A stretch of DNA of 18,901 bases from CAVXAE01 sp044225565 (GCA_044225565.1 JBGAIL010000090.1:1-18901); one strand, 5' to 3'. Shown: positions 7,801-15,911, numbered from the stretch's first letter. Notes: generated from the sequence alone by a model not told the origin. Numbers and translations: made by a program.

Positions 7801-9363
7801 TCAATGCGCGAGAGCGGCGCGATCTCCTCGAGCTTGCTGCACGATCCTGCGCACATCGCCGAGCAACGCCTTCGGGTCGTACACGATGCCATCCTTGATC
7901 GTGTGAGTGATGCCGCCGGTCGTGCGCACCGTGCCATCGGCCCCGAGGCTGAGGAATCCCGTCCCGTAGAGCACCTTGAGGTTCTCGAGCGGATCGTGCC
8001 CGACGACGACCAGATCGGCGAGCTTGCCCGGCTCCACGGTGCCGATCTGCCCGGCGAGGCGCAGATGCTCCGCGCCGTTGCGGGTCGCCGCGCTCACGAC
8101 CTCGAGCGTGGTGAAGCCCGCCTCTTCCAGCATCTCGAGATTGCGGACGTAGCCGAAACCGAAGTTCATCCACATGTAGCCGGAATCGCTCCCTGCCACC
8201 ACGCGGCCGCCGCGGTTCTTGTATTCGTTCACGAACGCCATCCAGAGCCGGAAATTCTCCCGCCACGCGACCTCGTCCGTGTTCGACCAGTCGTAGAACT
8301 GCGCGAAGCGTCCCTCGGTGCTCGGCGTGAACTCGCGCTCCAGCACCGGATGCAGATAGTCGCGATGCCAGTCCGCGTTGCTCACGCCGCGATAGTCGCG
8401 ATTGGCCTCGTAGACGCTGAAGGTGGGCTCGAACGTGAAATCGAGCTTCAGGAATTCGTCGAGCACCTGGCTCCAGCGCTCGCTCCCGGGTGGAGCGGTC
8501 TGCTTCCACAGCCGGCCGGACTGACGGAAACGCGAGCGCACGTCACTGAAGTTGTAGCCCGCCGGGAAGTGCTGCAGCGCGCGATCCGCGAACAGCGTCT
8601 CGGGCAGGCCGTACCAGTGCGCGAGGCCGTGCATGCCTGCACGCGCCGCATCCAGCGCGTTCATGCGATTCGCCTGCATCGGGTTCATGTGCCACGACAC
8701 CCGCATGCCGAGCTTGTTCGCTTCCGCGAACAGGGCCTTTGCGACCTCCGGAGCCCCGTCGATGGAGCCTTCACCGAGACCGGCGGCACCGCCGGCATGC
8801 GCCTGCCGCACCCTGGCACGCGCCTCCTCCGGGGTTCCTGCATCGAAGTCGATCCATACCTGGATGCGCGGCGCCACCACTTCGTTGCGCTCGGACTGCC
8901 GTTGCAGTCGCGTGGCCCACTGCAGGTGCTCGAGATCCTGGATCGACGCCACGGTCGTCACGCCATGGGCGAGCAGCAGCCGCATGGCGTAGTCCGGCGA
9001 CATGTCCCGATCGCCCTCGAGCAGGCGCATGTGGGTGTCGATGAAGCCCGGCAGTACGTAGCTGCCGCGCAGATCCAGCACCTTCTCGTCGGCAGCGGGC
9101 GCGGCTGCATCCGGGCCGCGCGGCGAATCGATGCGCGCGATCCGGTTTCCCTCGACGACGATCGACACGGGACCGAAAGCCGGAGCGCCAGTGCCGTCGA
9201 TGAGCATCACGCCATCGAGAGTCAGTCGCCGGAACGGTCCCTGCCCTTCCTCCGCACGACGCGGTGCGGCTTCCTGCCACCGCTGGGCCGTGCCCGGCAG
9301 GCTGGCGAGCGCGCACATCGTGCCCAGCGCCAGCATCATCAAGGATCTTCGTGTGCAAGTCAT
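7801..9363 (-). CDS. Amidohydrolase family protein (imidazolonepropionase-like), exported, with altered metal site
   Basis: The 520-residue protein has the layout of metal-dependent amidohydrolases: an N-terminal beta-sandwich piece (LTLDGVMLIDGTG), the barrel entry PGFIDTHMRLLEG, and a C-terminal VEPGKLADLVVV segment typical of the composite domain. The N-terminus TRRSLMMLALG through GTA at residue 26 is a signal peptide, possibly Tat-type because of the twin arginine. Probable ligands His111, His225, His249 and Asp393 (AGSDSG) remain. However, the HxH motif reads HMR (Arg113), and the position usually holding the carboxylated lysine reads Gly197-Glu198. It may use one metal, or may not be catalytic. 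The ATG at 9363 overlaps the stop of the S9 gene by four bases (ATGA). Relatives hydrolyse Xaa-Pro or Xaa-Arg dipeptides and cyclic amides, which suits the operon; the substrate is not known. Confidence 0.88.
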   Translation of the reverse strand: MTCTRRSLMMLALGTMCALASLPGTAQRWQEAAPRRAEEGQGPFRRLTLDGVMLIDGTGAPAFGPVSIVVEGNRIARIDSPRGPDAAAPAADEKVLDLRGSYVLPGFIDTHMRLLEGDRDMSPDYAMRLLLAHGVTTVASIQDLEHLQWATRLQRQSERNEVVAPRIQVWIDFDAGTPEEARARVRQAHAGGAAGLGEGSIDGAPEVAKALFAEANKLGMRVSWHMNPMQANRMNALDAARAGMHGLAHWYGLPETLFADRALQHFPAGYNFSDVRSRFRQSGRLWKQTAPPGSERWSQVLDEFLKLDFTFEPTFSVYEANRDYRGVSNADWHRDYLHPVLEREFTPSTEGRFAQFYDWSNTDEVAWRENFRLWMAFVNEYKNRGGRVVAGSDSGYMWMNFGFGYVRNLEMLEEAGFTTLEVVSAATRNGAEHLRLAGQIGTVEPGKLADLVVVGHDPLENLKVLYGTGFLSLGADGTVRTTGGITHTIKDGIVYDPKALLGDVRRIVQQARGDRAALAH

Positions 9364-11675
9364 TCGGGTGCCCCTATCCTGTATCCGGCTGGCGGCTCGA
9401 TGCCCATCAGGTTCTTCACGAAATAATCCCATGCCCGGCGGATGAAATAGGGATTGTCGAGCAGCGTGGAGTGATTGGCGCCCGGCACGATCAGCAGATC
9501 CACGTCCTTGTTCGCCTTGATCAGCGCGTCCAGCACCTGCATGGTGTTGACGATCGGCACGTCGTCGTCGAGATCGCCGTGCGCCAGCAGCAGCTTGCCC
9601 TTGAACCGGCCCACGTGCCCGCTGTTCGCCTGCAGCGCATAGGCCTCCGGGTTCCACTGCGGCCGGCCGATGAACCGCTCGCCCCACTCCAGCTGATAGA
9701 GATACTGGTCGTGCGAGCCGGCGCTCGACACCGCCACCTTGTAGAAATCCGGATGATCGAGCAGCGCGCGGGTGGAGGCGTACCCACCGCCGGAGTGGCC
9801 ATAGATGCCGACCCGATCGAGATCCATGTAGGGATGGCGCGCAGCCAGCTCTTTGAGCACGGCGATGTGATCCTCCAGCCCGCCGGCTTCCGCGAATCCC
9901 TTGCCATAGGAGACATCCTGGAACGCCTTCGAGCGCCCCGGAGTGCCCATGCCGTCGATCTGCACGTTGATGAAGCCGAGCTCCGCCTGCGGCGAGCCCA
10001 CGGTGAACGCCCGCTCGGCATAGATCGCCTGCGGCCCGCCGTAGATGTCATCCAGCACCGGATACCGTTTGGTGGCATCGAGTTTCGACGGACGGAACAG
10101 CGTTCCGTAGATGTCGGTGACGCCGTCGCGCCCCTTGGCCTTGAAGCGCTCGGGCTTCTGCCATCCCTGCGCGAGCAGACTGCGGATGTCGGCCCGTTCC
10201 AGCACTCTCACCAGCCTGCCATCCGACCGGCGCAACACGGTGACGGGCGCCTCGTTCACCAGCGAGCGCCGGTCGACGAAGTAGCGGCCGCTCGGAGCGA
10301 AATCGATGTCGTGGAACTGGTCCTCCGGCGTCAGGCGCTCGATGCGCGATCCATCCGACGTCACGCGATACAGCTGCAGGTAGTAGGGATCGAGGCCCGG
10401 CTCCCTGCCGCCGGCCGTGAAGTAGATCCAGCCCTCGCCCTGCTCCGCATGCTGCAGGCGATCGACTCGCCACTCGCCGCGCGTCACCTGCCGGATCAGC
10501 CGCCCCTGCAGATCGTACCGATACAGATGCTGCCAGCCGTCCCGCTGCGACGGCCACTGGAAGCTCGATGCCGTCATGCCCTCGGGCAGCTGCATGTACT
10601 GGTTCAGGAAGAACGTCGGCGTCGTTTCCTTGAGCACCGTGCGGGAAGCACCGCTGCGGGCGTCCGTTTCGAGCAGCGTGACCTCGCGGTATCCGCGCTC
10701 TTCGCGGATGTGATACAGCCGCTGGCCCGTAGCATCCCACCAGAGCTGGCCATACCACCCTTGCCTGTACCCGATGAGATCGTAGAACAGCGGAACGGGA
10801 TCGGCCTGCACGTCGACGCGGCGCACGCTCGCATCATCGCGCAGCTCGAACAGCACCAGCCGGGCCGTCGCCATCTTCTCGTCGGCGGGGAACGGGACGC
10901 GAGCCCAATGCACCCTGGGTCGCGAGCCATATCCCTCCGGCGGAACCCATTGCACGAAGGGCATTGCCGGGACTTCGCGCTGGTCCACCCGATAACTGAC
11001 GAGCCTGCGAGAATCGGGCGACCACAGCACCCGCGCGGGCCGGACGCGCCCGGCGAGCTGCGCCGAGATCGAGAGAAGGTGCGAGTCCGCCCATTCGCCG
11101 TAACCGTCGTTCTCGACACCGTCGTCGGTGAGACGAATCTCCCGCCCGTCGGACAGCGACCTCAGATAGAGGTCGTGCGAGCGGACGAACGCGGCCCATC
11201 GCCCGTCCGGAGATTCGACTTCTCCAGATCGAAGCGCCGCGGGCGCCGTCAGCTTCGTGCAGACGTAGCTTCCCAGATCGCACTCGATGGGCTGGTCCTT
11301 CAGCGACACCCGCAACCGCTTCAAGCCGTCGCGGGGCTCGAAGGAATCGAACGGAAGCGAATTCGCCTGCCAGGTCTCGCCCATCAGCGCGGAAAGGCTT
11401 CGCGCGAGCCTCGCATGATCGAACGCGGGGCTGCGCGTGTTGCGTGCGGCATCGATCAGCACGAACTCGGCGCCCTGCCCATTCGTGACCCGATACCAGA
11501 ACCGGTCGGTCCCGCCGATCCAGTTGGGCTGCACGTAAATCCCGTGCAGCTTCGCCGGCACGTTCCACGGAAGCAGGGCTTCGGCGCGCTGGTAGTCCGC
11601 CAACGCTCCCTGCGCCAAACCGGAGCCCGGCACCACGCTCGCTGCCAGCAGCAGGAGCCTCGAGCGCAAGGCCAT
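9360..11675 (-). CDS. S9 family peptidase (DPP4-like prolyl oligopeptidase), exported
   Basis: The 771-residue serine peptidase has a signal peptide (LLLLAASVVPGSGLAQ), an N-terminal beta-propeller to about residue 505, and a C-terminal alpha/beta hydrolase. The triad is readable: Ser628 in GHSGGGY, Asp703 in HGDLDDD, and His735 in GANHST. DPP4-like enzymes remove dipeptides, often after proline; some S9 relatives open lasso or other modified peptides, so specificity cannot be read from sequence. ATG 11675 touches a GGAGG motif (11680-11676) with no spacing, so TTG 11669, six bases after that motif, may be the actual start; the difference is two residues. The gene begins 14 bases after the receptor stop and overlaps the amidohydrolase start. 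The open frame continues far upstream only as a shadow of the receptor gene. Confidence 0.93.
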   Translation of the reverse strand: MALRSRLLLLAASVVPGSGLAQGALADYQRAEALLPWNVPAKLHGIYVQPNWIGGTDRFWYRVTNGQGAEFVLIDAARNTRSPAFDHARLARSLSALMGETWQANSLPFDSFEPRDGLKRLRVSLKDQPIECDLGSYVCTKLTAPAALRSGEVESPDGRWAAFVRSHDLYLRSLSDGREIRLTDDGVENDGYGEWADSHLLSISAQLAGRVRPARVLWSPDSRRLVSYRVDQREVPAMPFVQWVPPEGYGSRPRVHWARVPFPADEKMATARLVLFELRDDASVRRVDVQADPVPLFYDLIGYRQGWYGQLWWDATGQRLYHIREERGYREVTLLETDARSGASRTVLKETTPTFFLNQYMQLPEGMTASSFQWPSQRDGWQHLYRYDLQGRLIRQVTRGEWRVDRLQHAEQGEGWIYFTAGGREPGLDPYYLQLYRVTSDGSRIERLTPEDQFHDIDFAPSGRYFVDRRSLVNEAPVTVLRRSDGRLVRVLERADIRSLLAQGWQKPERFKAKGRDGVTDIYGTLFRPSKLDATKRYPVLDDIYGGPQAIYAERAFTVGSPQAELGFINVQIDGMGTPGRSKAFQDVSYGKGFAEAGGLEDHIAVLKELAARHPYMDLDRVGIYGHSGGGYASTRALLDHPDFYKVAVSSAGSHDQYLYQLEWGERFIGRPQWNPEAYALQANSGHVGRFKGKLLLAHGDLDDDVPIVNTMQVLDALIKANKDVDLLIVPGANHSTLLDNPYFIRRAWDYFVKNLMGIEPPAGYRIGAPE

Positions 11676-11689
11676 CCTCCGGCTTCGGG

Positions 11690-14203
11690 CTACAGGATCT
11701 TGCACTCGAGCGACAACCAGACGGTTCGAGGGATGCCGTAGAGGAACCCGGCTCCCGCGGCATATTCGCGATCCGCGACGTTCTCGACCCGGATCTGCGC
11801 GCTGGCTTCGTTGCCGGACAACTGGAAGTCGTAGCGCGCCCCGAGGTCGAACAGCACGTATCCGGGGCCGGTTCGCCTGTCGTTCGGCACCACGAGCTGC
11901 CGCTCGGACTTGCCGGTCACCACGCCGATCAGGGAAAGGCCCGGCACTGCGGTGATGTCCAGGTCGGCGCTGACCGCGCCCTGCCATTTCGGCACGCCCC
12001 AGGGCTTCGAGCCGACCGCCGCCGGATCGTCGGTGCTGCGGATCTCGGCGTCGAGATACTGGATCCCGCCCGTCAATCGCAGCGCATCCGAGACATGGCC
12101 GCGCAGAATGGCCTCGGCGCCGCGATTGCGCTGTTCGCCATCCTGGACGTACTCGGTGCCCGGACCGCGGTAGAACTCGCTCGGCCGGGTGATCTGGAAC
12201 ACCGCCATGTCCATCGCAGCGCGCGGAGCGAGCTGCCACTTGATGCCGGCCTCGTATTGCTTGCTGACCATGGCGGGCAGCAGCTCGTTCGGGTTGGTCG
12301 CATCGAGCGGCGCGCGGCCGCCGGGCTCGAGGCCCGTCGCGTAGTTCGCGTAGACGCTGAACTGCGGCGTGACGTCGTACATCACGCCCACGAGCGGGGT
12401 CACTTCGCTGGCGCGATCCTTCGGGTACACGAACCCGCTGCTCGGATCCTCGTCCTGGCGCACCTGCCTCGACCAGCGCACGCCGAGCAGCGCACGCCAC
12501 CTCTCGCGCACTTCGATGATGTCCGAAAGGAACACGCCGTACTCGTTCTGATCGAGCACCGAATAGGGGTCGGAGGGCCGGCTGTACCGATTGGGCAGCG
12601 CCGTCGCCGCGTTCAGCCAGCTCACGTCCGCGAAGAGCTCACCGGCGTAGCGCGCCCTGTACTCGGAGTCTCCCGCGCTGACGCCGAGAGTCAGCCGGTG
12701 GAGCACGTCGCCTTCGCCGAAGCGGCCGTTCAGGAACGTGGTGAAATTCAGGTCGTCCACGTCGTAACTGCCGTACGACTGCTCGATGTACCCGATGCCC
12801 TGCGAGTTGAACGTGCCCAGGTCGTAGAAGTTGTAGTACTCCTCCCCGTATCCGGAATAGAACACCTTCGAGGTCAGGTCGACGCGATCGGACAGGCTCG
12901 TGGCGAGCTGGACGCCGAGCGAGGATATCTTGTTCCTGAGGAAGTGGTGCGGCGCCGCGATGGGGACCTCCTGTCCGAGTCCCGGCAACAGGTTCCCGTC
13001 CACGTCGAACACGCGCCGGTTGCCTTCGATCTCGCCGTTCGTCTTGGCCCTGATGTGATCGGCGCTCAGCGAGACCACCGTGCGATCCGACAGGCGATAG
13101 TCGAGCGCAAGGCCTGCGACGCGCCGGCTCTGATCCGTATTGCTGAGAAAGGTATCGCCTTCGGCCGCCGCGACGTTGAGGCGATAGCCGAGCGACTTCT
13201 GCGCACCCAGGCGGCCGCCCGCATCCGCGTGCAGCATCGCCTTGCCGTATTCGTCGAGCGACGTCCGCAACGTCAGCAGGCTGCCGGCATCGGGCGGCGC
13301 CTTGCTCACGATGTTGATCGCGCCACCGGGCGACATGAACCCGTAGCTGAAGGCGGTGGGGCCGCGGAGGACCTCGACCCGCTCGGTCACCTCCGCGGGC
13401 GTGATGTTCCACGAGAAGTTCTGCGGCACGCCATTGGCCATGTACCGGTTGACGTAGAACCCGCGAAGGAAGCCGTTCGTGACCCCGCTGCTCAACGACG
13501 AGGATCCGTAGTTGGCCGTATAGGCCGGGTCCGTGAGCAGGATCTTTTCCAATCCGATCGCATTGGCGGCAGCGATGTCACTGGCACCCACGACCTGGAT
13601 CGAGAGCGGGATCTGCCGCGTGCCGACGTTTCCGAACACCGCGAGGTGGCTGTCCCGGCGGCCGGTGACGATCACTTCTTCGCCTGCGGCCTCCTGTTGC
13701 GCGGGCGCGCCGGCATCTTCGCCTGCGGCGGCGGCGGAGCTCGACTGTCCCGAGCCGGCCTGCGCGATGCGCAATCTGTTCCGTGCGCCAGAGATGCAAT
13801 CCACCGACGTTTCGGCACTGCAGCCTTCGACCAGGCCGTTGCGGCCGGCGTAGCTCTCCTCGCCCGCAGCCTGCCCGTCGACCGAGACTTTCGGGTCCGA
13901 TGCGCTGCGGATGGCGACCATGCGGTCGTTCACGAAGGAATAGGTGAGCCCGGTGTCGCGCAGCAGCGCCTTGAGCGCCTCTTCGGGGCTTTGTCCTTCA
14001 CTCGCGCCTTGCGAACGGATGCCTGCCGCGAGCTCGGCACGGTAGATGACCTGGAGCCCCGACATCTGCGCGAAGGAATCCAGCGCATCCGCGAGCGGCT
14101 GCGGCGGCAGCGCGCGGGGCAAACCTTCCGCCACCGCAAAGGCCGATGCGGACAGACAGACGGCGATGGCGACCAGGCTGCTCTTCATCACGTGCTCGAT
14201 CAT
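11690..14203 (-). CDS. TonB-dependent outer-membrane receptor with STN signalling domain
   Basis: The 837-residue transducer-type receptor starts at ATG 14203 behind GAGGGAG. Domains in order: signal peptide (about 1-25); STN domain (about 36-100, PLADALDSFAQMSGLQVIY), which contacts the FecR-like regulator in the periplasm; a low-complexity Ala/Gln/Ser linker (about 101-174) containing Cys128 and Cys136; a TonB box EEVIVTG (175-181); a plug with VERVEVLRGPTAFSYG and PGGAINIVSK; and a beta-barrel. Plug and barrel resemble siderophore receptors. The C-terminus ends WLSLECKIL rather than with the usual terminal aromatic residue. The STN domain and the adjacent sigma and fecR genes indicate cell-surface signalling, so ligand binding should induce this operon. 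The ligand is unknown; the peptidases downstream favour a peptide or peptidic siderophore. Confidence 0.94.
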   Translation of the reverse strand: MIEHVMKSSLVAIAVCLSASAFAVAEGLPRALPPQPLADALDSFAQMSGLQVIYRAELAAGIRSQGASEGQSPEEALKALLRDTGLTYSFVNDRMVAIRSASDPKVSVDGQAAGEESYAGRNGLVEGCSAETSVDCISGARNRLRIAQAGSGQSSSAAAAGEDAGAPAQQEAAGEEVIVTGRRDSHLAVFGNVGTRQIPLSIQVVGASDIAAANAIGLEKILLTDPAYTANYGSSSLSSGVTNGFLRGFYVNRYMANGVPQNFSWNITPAEVTERVEVLRGPTAFSYGFMSPGGAINIVSKAPPDAGSLLTLRTSLDEYGKAMLHADAGGRLGAQKSLGYRLNVAAAEGDTFLSNTDQSRRVAGLALDYRLSDRTVVSLSADHIRAKTNGEIEGNRRVFDVDGNLLPGLGQEVPIAAPHHFLRNKISSLGVQLATSLSDRVDLTSKVFYSGYGEEYYNFYDLGTFNSQGIGYIEQSYGSYDVDDLNFTTFLNGRFGEGDVLHRLTLGVSAGDSEYRARYAGELFADVSWLNAATALPNRYSRPSDPYSVLDQNEYGVFLSDIIEVRERWRALLGVRWSRQVRQDEDPSSGFVYPKDRASEVTPLVGVMYDVTPQFSVYANYATGLEPGGRAPLDATNPNELLPAMVSKQYEAGIKWQLAPRAAMDMAVFQITRPSEFYRGPGTEYVQDGEQRNRGAEAILRGHVSDALRLTGGIQYLDAEIRSTDDPAAVGSKPWGVPKWQGAVSADLDITAVPGLSLIGVVTGKSERQLVVPNDRRTGPGYVLFDLGARYDFQLSGNEASAQIRVENVADREYAAGAGFLYGIPRTVWLSLECKIL

Positions 14204-14207
14204 TTTC

Positions 14208-14251
14208 CGACTCCCTCAGTTCCGGTCCGGACGGAGCTAAGAGGGAGTCGT
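14208..14251 (-). promoter_or_regulatory. Leader hairpin that pairs with the ribosome binding site of the TonB receptor gene
   Basis: A perfect 10-bp inverted repeat, CGACTCCCTC (14251-14242 on the minus strand) and GAGGGAGTCG (14217-14208), is separated by 24 bases that contain the palindrome GTCCGGAC. The 3' arm contains the receptor's Shine-Dalgarno GAGGGAG, seven bases before ATG 14203. In a transcript that includes both arms the binding site would be buried. There is no T-run on the minus strand, so it is not an intrinsic terminator for fecR. Confidence 0.6.
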
Positions 14252-14270
14252 CGCGTTTTTCGGGTACCTC
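14240..14270 (-). promoter_or_regulatory. Probable ECF sigma-dependent promoter of the TonB receptor operon
   Basis: This 31-bp element matches one upstream of the sigma gene (15941-15971) at 25 of 31 positions without gaps. On the minus strand it carries CCCGAAAAAC as a -35-like box and CTCCCTCTT at roughly ECF -10 distance. It sits 36 bases before the receptor start and within the 91-bp gap after fecR. The exact -35 and -10 hexamers are not assigned. Its CTCCCTC also forms the 5' arm of the leader hairpin. Confidence 0.6.
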
Positions 14271-14294
14271 GTGAGCGAAACGATGAGCGCCACT

Positions 14295-15362
14295 TCAGGG
14301 CGTCGCGGCTTCGGGCAGCAGCCGGATGGCATCGCGCCCCTCTTCCACGCGCACGCCTTCGAAGCGCCGGAAGTACTCGACGAGCGAGCCGGGGTCGCTG
14401 GAATCGAAGGTGCCGCTGACGCGCAGCTGCGCCAGCGCCGGCGCGTCGATGCGGATCGGCTTGCGGTGGTAGCGGTTGAACTCGGCGAGCACATCGGCCA
14501 GAGGCTCCTCGCGGAACACCAGTCGCCGCTGGGTCCAGCTCGCCACGAATTCCAGCGAAGGCCCGGCATTGGGCTGGATGCGCCCTTCGGGGCTCACGGC
14601 TGCCTTCTCTCCCGTCTTCAACTCGATGCGCGTGCCCGCAGAGCCGGCCTCGGGAGCGCGCGGCTTCGCATCGAGCTCGCGGACCTCCACGTGCCCTTCC
14701 AGCACGGCGACGGCGGTGCTCTCGTGCTCGGAGCGAACGTTGAACACCGTACCCAGCGCCCGGATGCGCGCCTGCGGCGTCACGACGACGAACGGTCGCC
14801 GGGGATCCTTCGCCACCTTGAAGCGTGCTTCGCCGCGCAGAAGCCGCACTCGTCGCTCCGAGTCCTGCAGCTCGACCCGGATTTTCGAGTTGGTGTTGAT
14901 GTCGACGATGGACCCGTCGCCGAGCGTCACGCTGCGCTGCTCGCCGATGTCCGTCGAGTAGGCGTCCCGGCCGAGTTGCGCCCACAGCAGCGTGATCGCG
15001 AAGGCAACCAGCAGCACGGCGGCGGCGACCAGACGATGGGGCGCCTTCTTGAGAGACGGCACATCCGACCGCAATGGCGATGCGGAGGGCTTGCAGCCGA
15101 TGCGGACGACGTTGTCGGCTTCGGGCTCGGCGAGCGCAGCGGCGATCAACGATTCGTTCGAGTAGCGCTGGGAGCTCGCGCCGCCGGCTTCTCCCCAGAC
15201 GCAGCTCACCGCCAGGAACTCCCGGAGGTGATCCGGAGAGCGCATGATCCAGTCGCTGAATTCCTGACGCCTTCCGGGCTCGCATCCGGGATCCTGCAGG
15301 CACGCGAACCACTCGGCGACTTCGTCCGCGATGTGGCCTTGCAGGGCTGTGTGCCTTTCCAT
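14295..15362 (-). CDS. FecR family anti-sigma / sigma regulator
   Basis: The 355-residue inner-membrane regulator carries a signal from the receptor to the ECF sigma factor. Start ATG 15362 follows TAGGAG at five bases. The N-terminal cytoplasmic DUF4880-type region (about 10-55, AEWFACLQDP, FSDWIMRSPDHL) should bind the sigma factor. One membrane helix follows at about 110-129. The periplasmic FecR domain begins near 135 (IGEQRSVTLGDGSIVDINTNS; GEARFKVAKDPRRPF; ALGTVFNVRS). A C-terminal STN-like or DUF4974-like part (about 265-355, REEPLADVLAEFNRYHRKP) is expected to face the receptor's STN domain. It lies eight bases after the sigma gene and is probably translated with it. Confidence 0.94.
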   Translation of the reverse strand: MERHTALQGHIADEVAEWFACLQDPGCEPGRRQEFSDWIMRSPDHLREFLAVSCVWGEAGGASSQRYSNESLIAAALAEPEADNVVRIGCKPSASPLRSDVPSLKKAPHRLVAAAVLLVAFAITLLWAQLGRDAYSTDIGEQRSVTLGDGSIVDINTNSKIRVELQDSERRVRLLRGEARFKVAKDPRRPFVVVTPQARIRALGTVFNVRSEHESTAVAVLEGHVEVRELDAKPRAPEAGSAGTRIELKTGEKAAVSPEGRIQPNAGPSLEFVASWTQRRLVFREEPLADVLAEFNRYHRKPIRIDAPALAQLRVSGTFDSSDPGSLVEYFRRFEGVRVEEGRDAIRLLPEAATP

Positions 15363-15370
15363 GTCGACTC

Positions 15371-15883
15371 CTAGATGAGATCCCGCAGCAGCGCGCGACA
15401 GTGCCGCAGCCCCCGGGCGAGGTGTTTCTTGACCATGCTCGGCGAGATCTTCAGGCGCTCGGCGATCTCCTCGTACGTCAGGCCTTCGCGCCGGTGAAGG
15501 ATGACGACGGCCCGGCTCCGCGGCGAGAGCTGGTCGAGGGCACTCTCGATGCGCGCACGGAGCGCGCCGGCTTCTGCGATGGATTCGGGCGTCAACGGAT
15601 CGTCGAGCTCGCGCTCCTGGGTCCAGCGGACGAGCCGGTCGTCGTCGGTCCTGCGTTTGAGCTCGAGCTCGTGGATGAGATTGCCCGCGAGGCGATAGAC
15701 ATAGGCCTGCGGATCGCGGATGAGGTCCTTGCGGTCGAAGCGCAGCAGGCGGATGTAGGCCTCCTGCGCCACATCGCCGGCGTCCGCGCGATTGCGGACG
15801 CGGCGGCGCAGGAACCGCAGCAGGTCCGCCCCGAAATCGTCGGCGACGCGCTGCACGAGGTTGTCGGGAAGTTCTTGGCTCAT
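15371..15883 (-). CDS. ECF RNA polymerase sigma factor, FecI-like
   Basis: The 170-residue sigma70-family ECF factor has region 2 (about 14-80) with DVAQEAYIRLLRFD, and region 4 (about 110-165) with the helix-turn-helix LTYEEIAERLKISPSMVKKH. The linker between is short and there are no extra domains. It should direct RNA polymerase to the operon promoters when released or activated by the FecR-like partner. Start is ATG 15883; no clear Shine-Dalgarno is present, and a stable UUCG hairpin occupies the place where one would lie. The gene is divergent from the Rieske oxygenase gene and is preceded by the same promoter-like element as the receptor gene, so positive autoregulation is likely. Confidence 0.95.
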   Translation of the reverse strand: MSQELPDNLVQRVADDFGADLLRFLRRRVRNRADAGDVAQEAYIRLLRFDRKDLIRDPQAYVYRLAGNLIHELELKRRTDDDRLVRWTQERELDDPLTPESIAEAGALRARIESALDQLSPRSRAVVILHRREGLTYEEIAERLKISPSMVKKHLARGLRHCRALLRDLI

Positions 15884-15888
15884 TCGTG

Positions 15889-15902
15889 CGGCCCGAAGGC
15901 CG
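15889..15902 (-). promoter_or_regulatory. UUCG-tetraloop hairpin just upstream of the sigma factor start
   Basis: On the minus strand CGGCC-TTCG-GGCCG forms a perfect 5-bp GC stem closed as C(UUCG)G, an unusually stable RNA tetraloop. It ends five bases before ATG 15883, in the Shine-Dalgarno zone, and no purine-rich binding site is visible elsewhere in the leader. It may limit sigma factor translation. Confidence 0.4.
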
Positions 15903-15911
15903 GGAGACGGT

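Noticed and set aside
9264..11741. 825-residue + strand open frame opposite the intact S9 peptidase
   Set aside because: It is an antisense shadow of high-GC codon use: His/Arg/Gln-rich, without motifs, while the minus strand encodes a full triad enzyme.
11676..12500. Upstream extension of the S9 peptidase frame through the receptor gene
   Set aside because: It overlaps the receptor barrel out of frame; the signal peptide begins at 11675 or 11669.
14208..14261. Intrinsic terminator on the + strand (10-bp stem followed soon by five T)
   Set aside because: No + strand gene ends nearby, and the T-run belongs to the conserved promoter-like element; on the minus strand there is no T-run.
12095..14419. 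774-residue + strand open frame opposite the receptor
   Set aside because: Same antisense effect; the minus strand holds signal peptide, STN domain, TonB box and barrel.
5594..15883. Lasso peptide gene cluster (S9 isopeptidase plus FecI/FecR/TonB receptor resembles the atx type)
   Set aside because: No precursor peptide, B1/B2 peptidase or cyclase gene is present; only the degradation and uptake side could be analogous.
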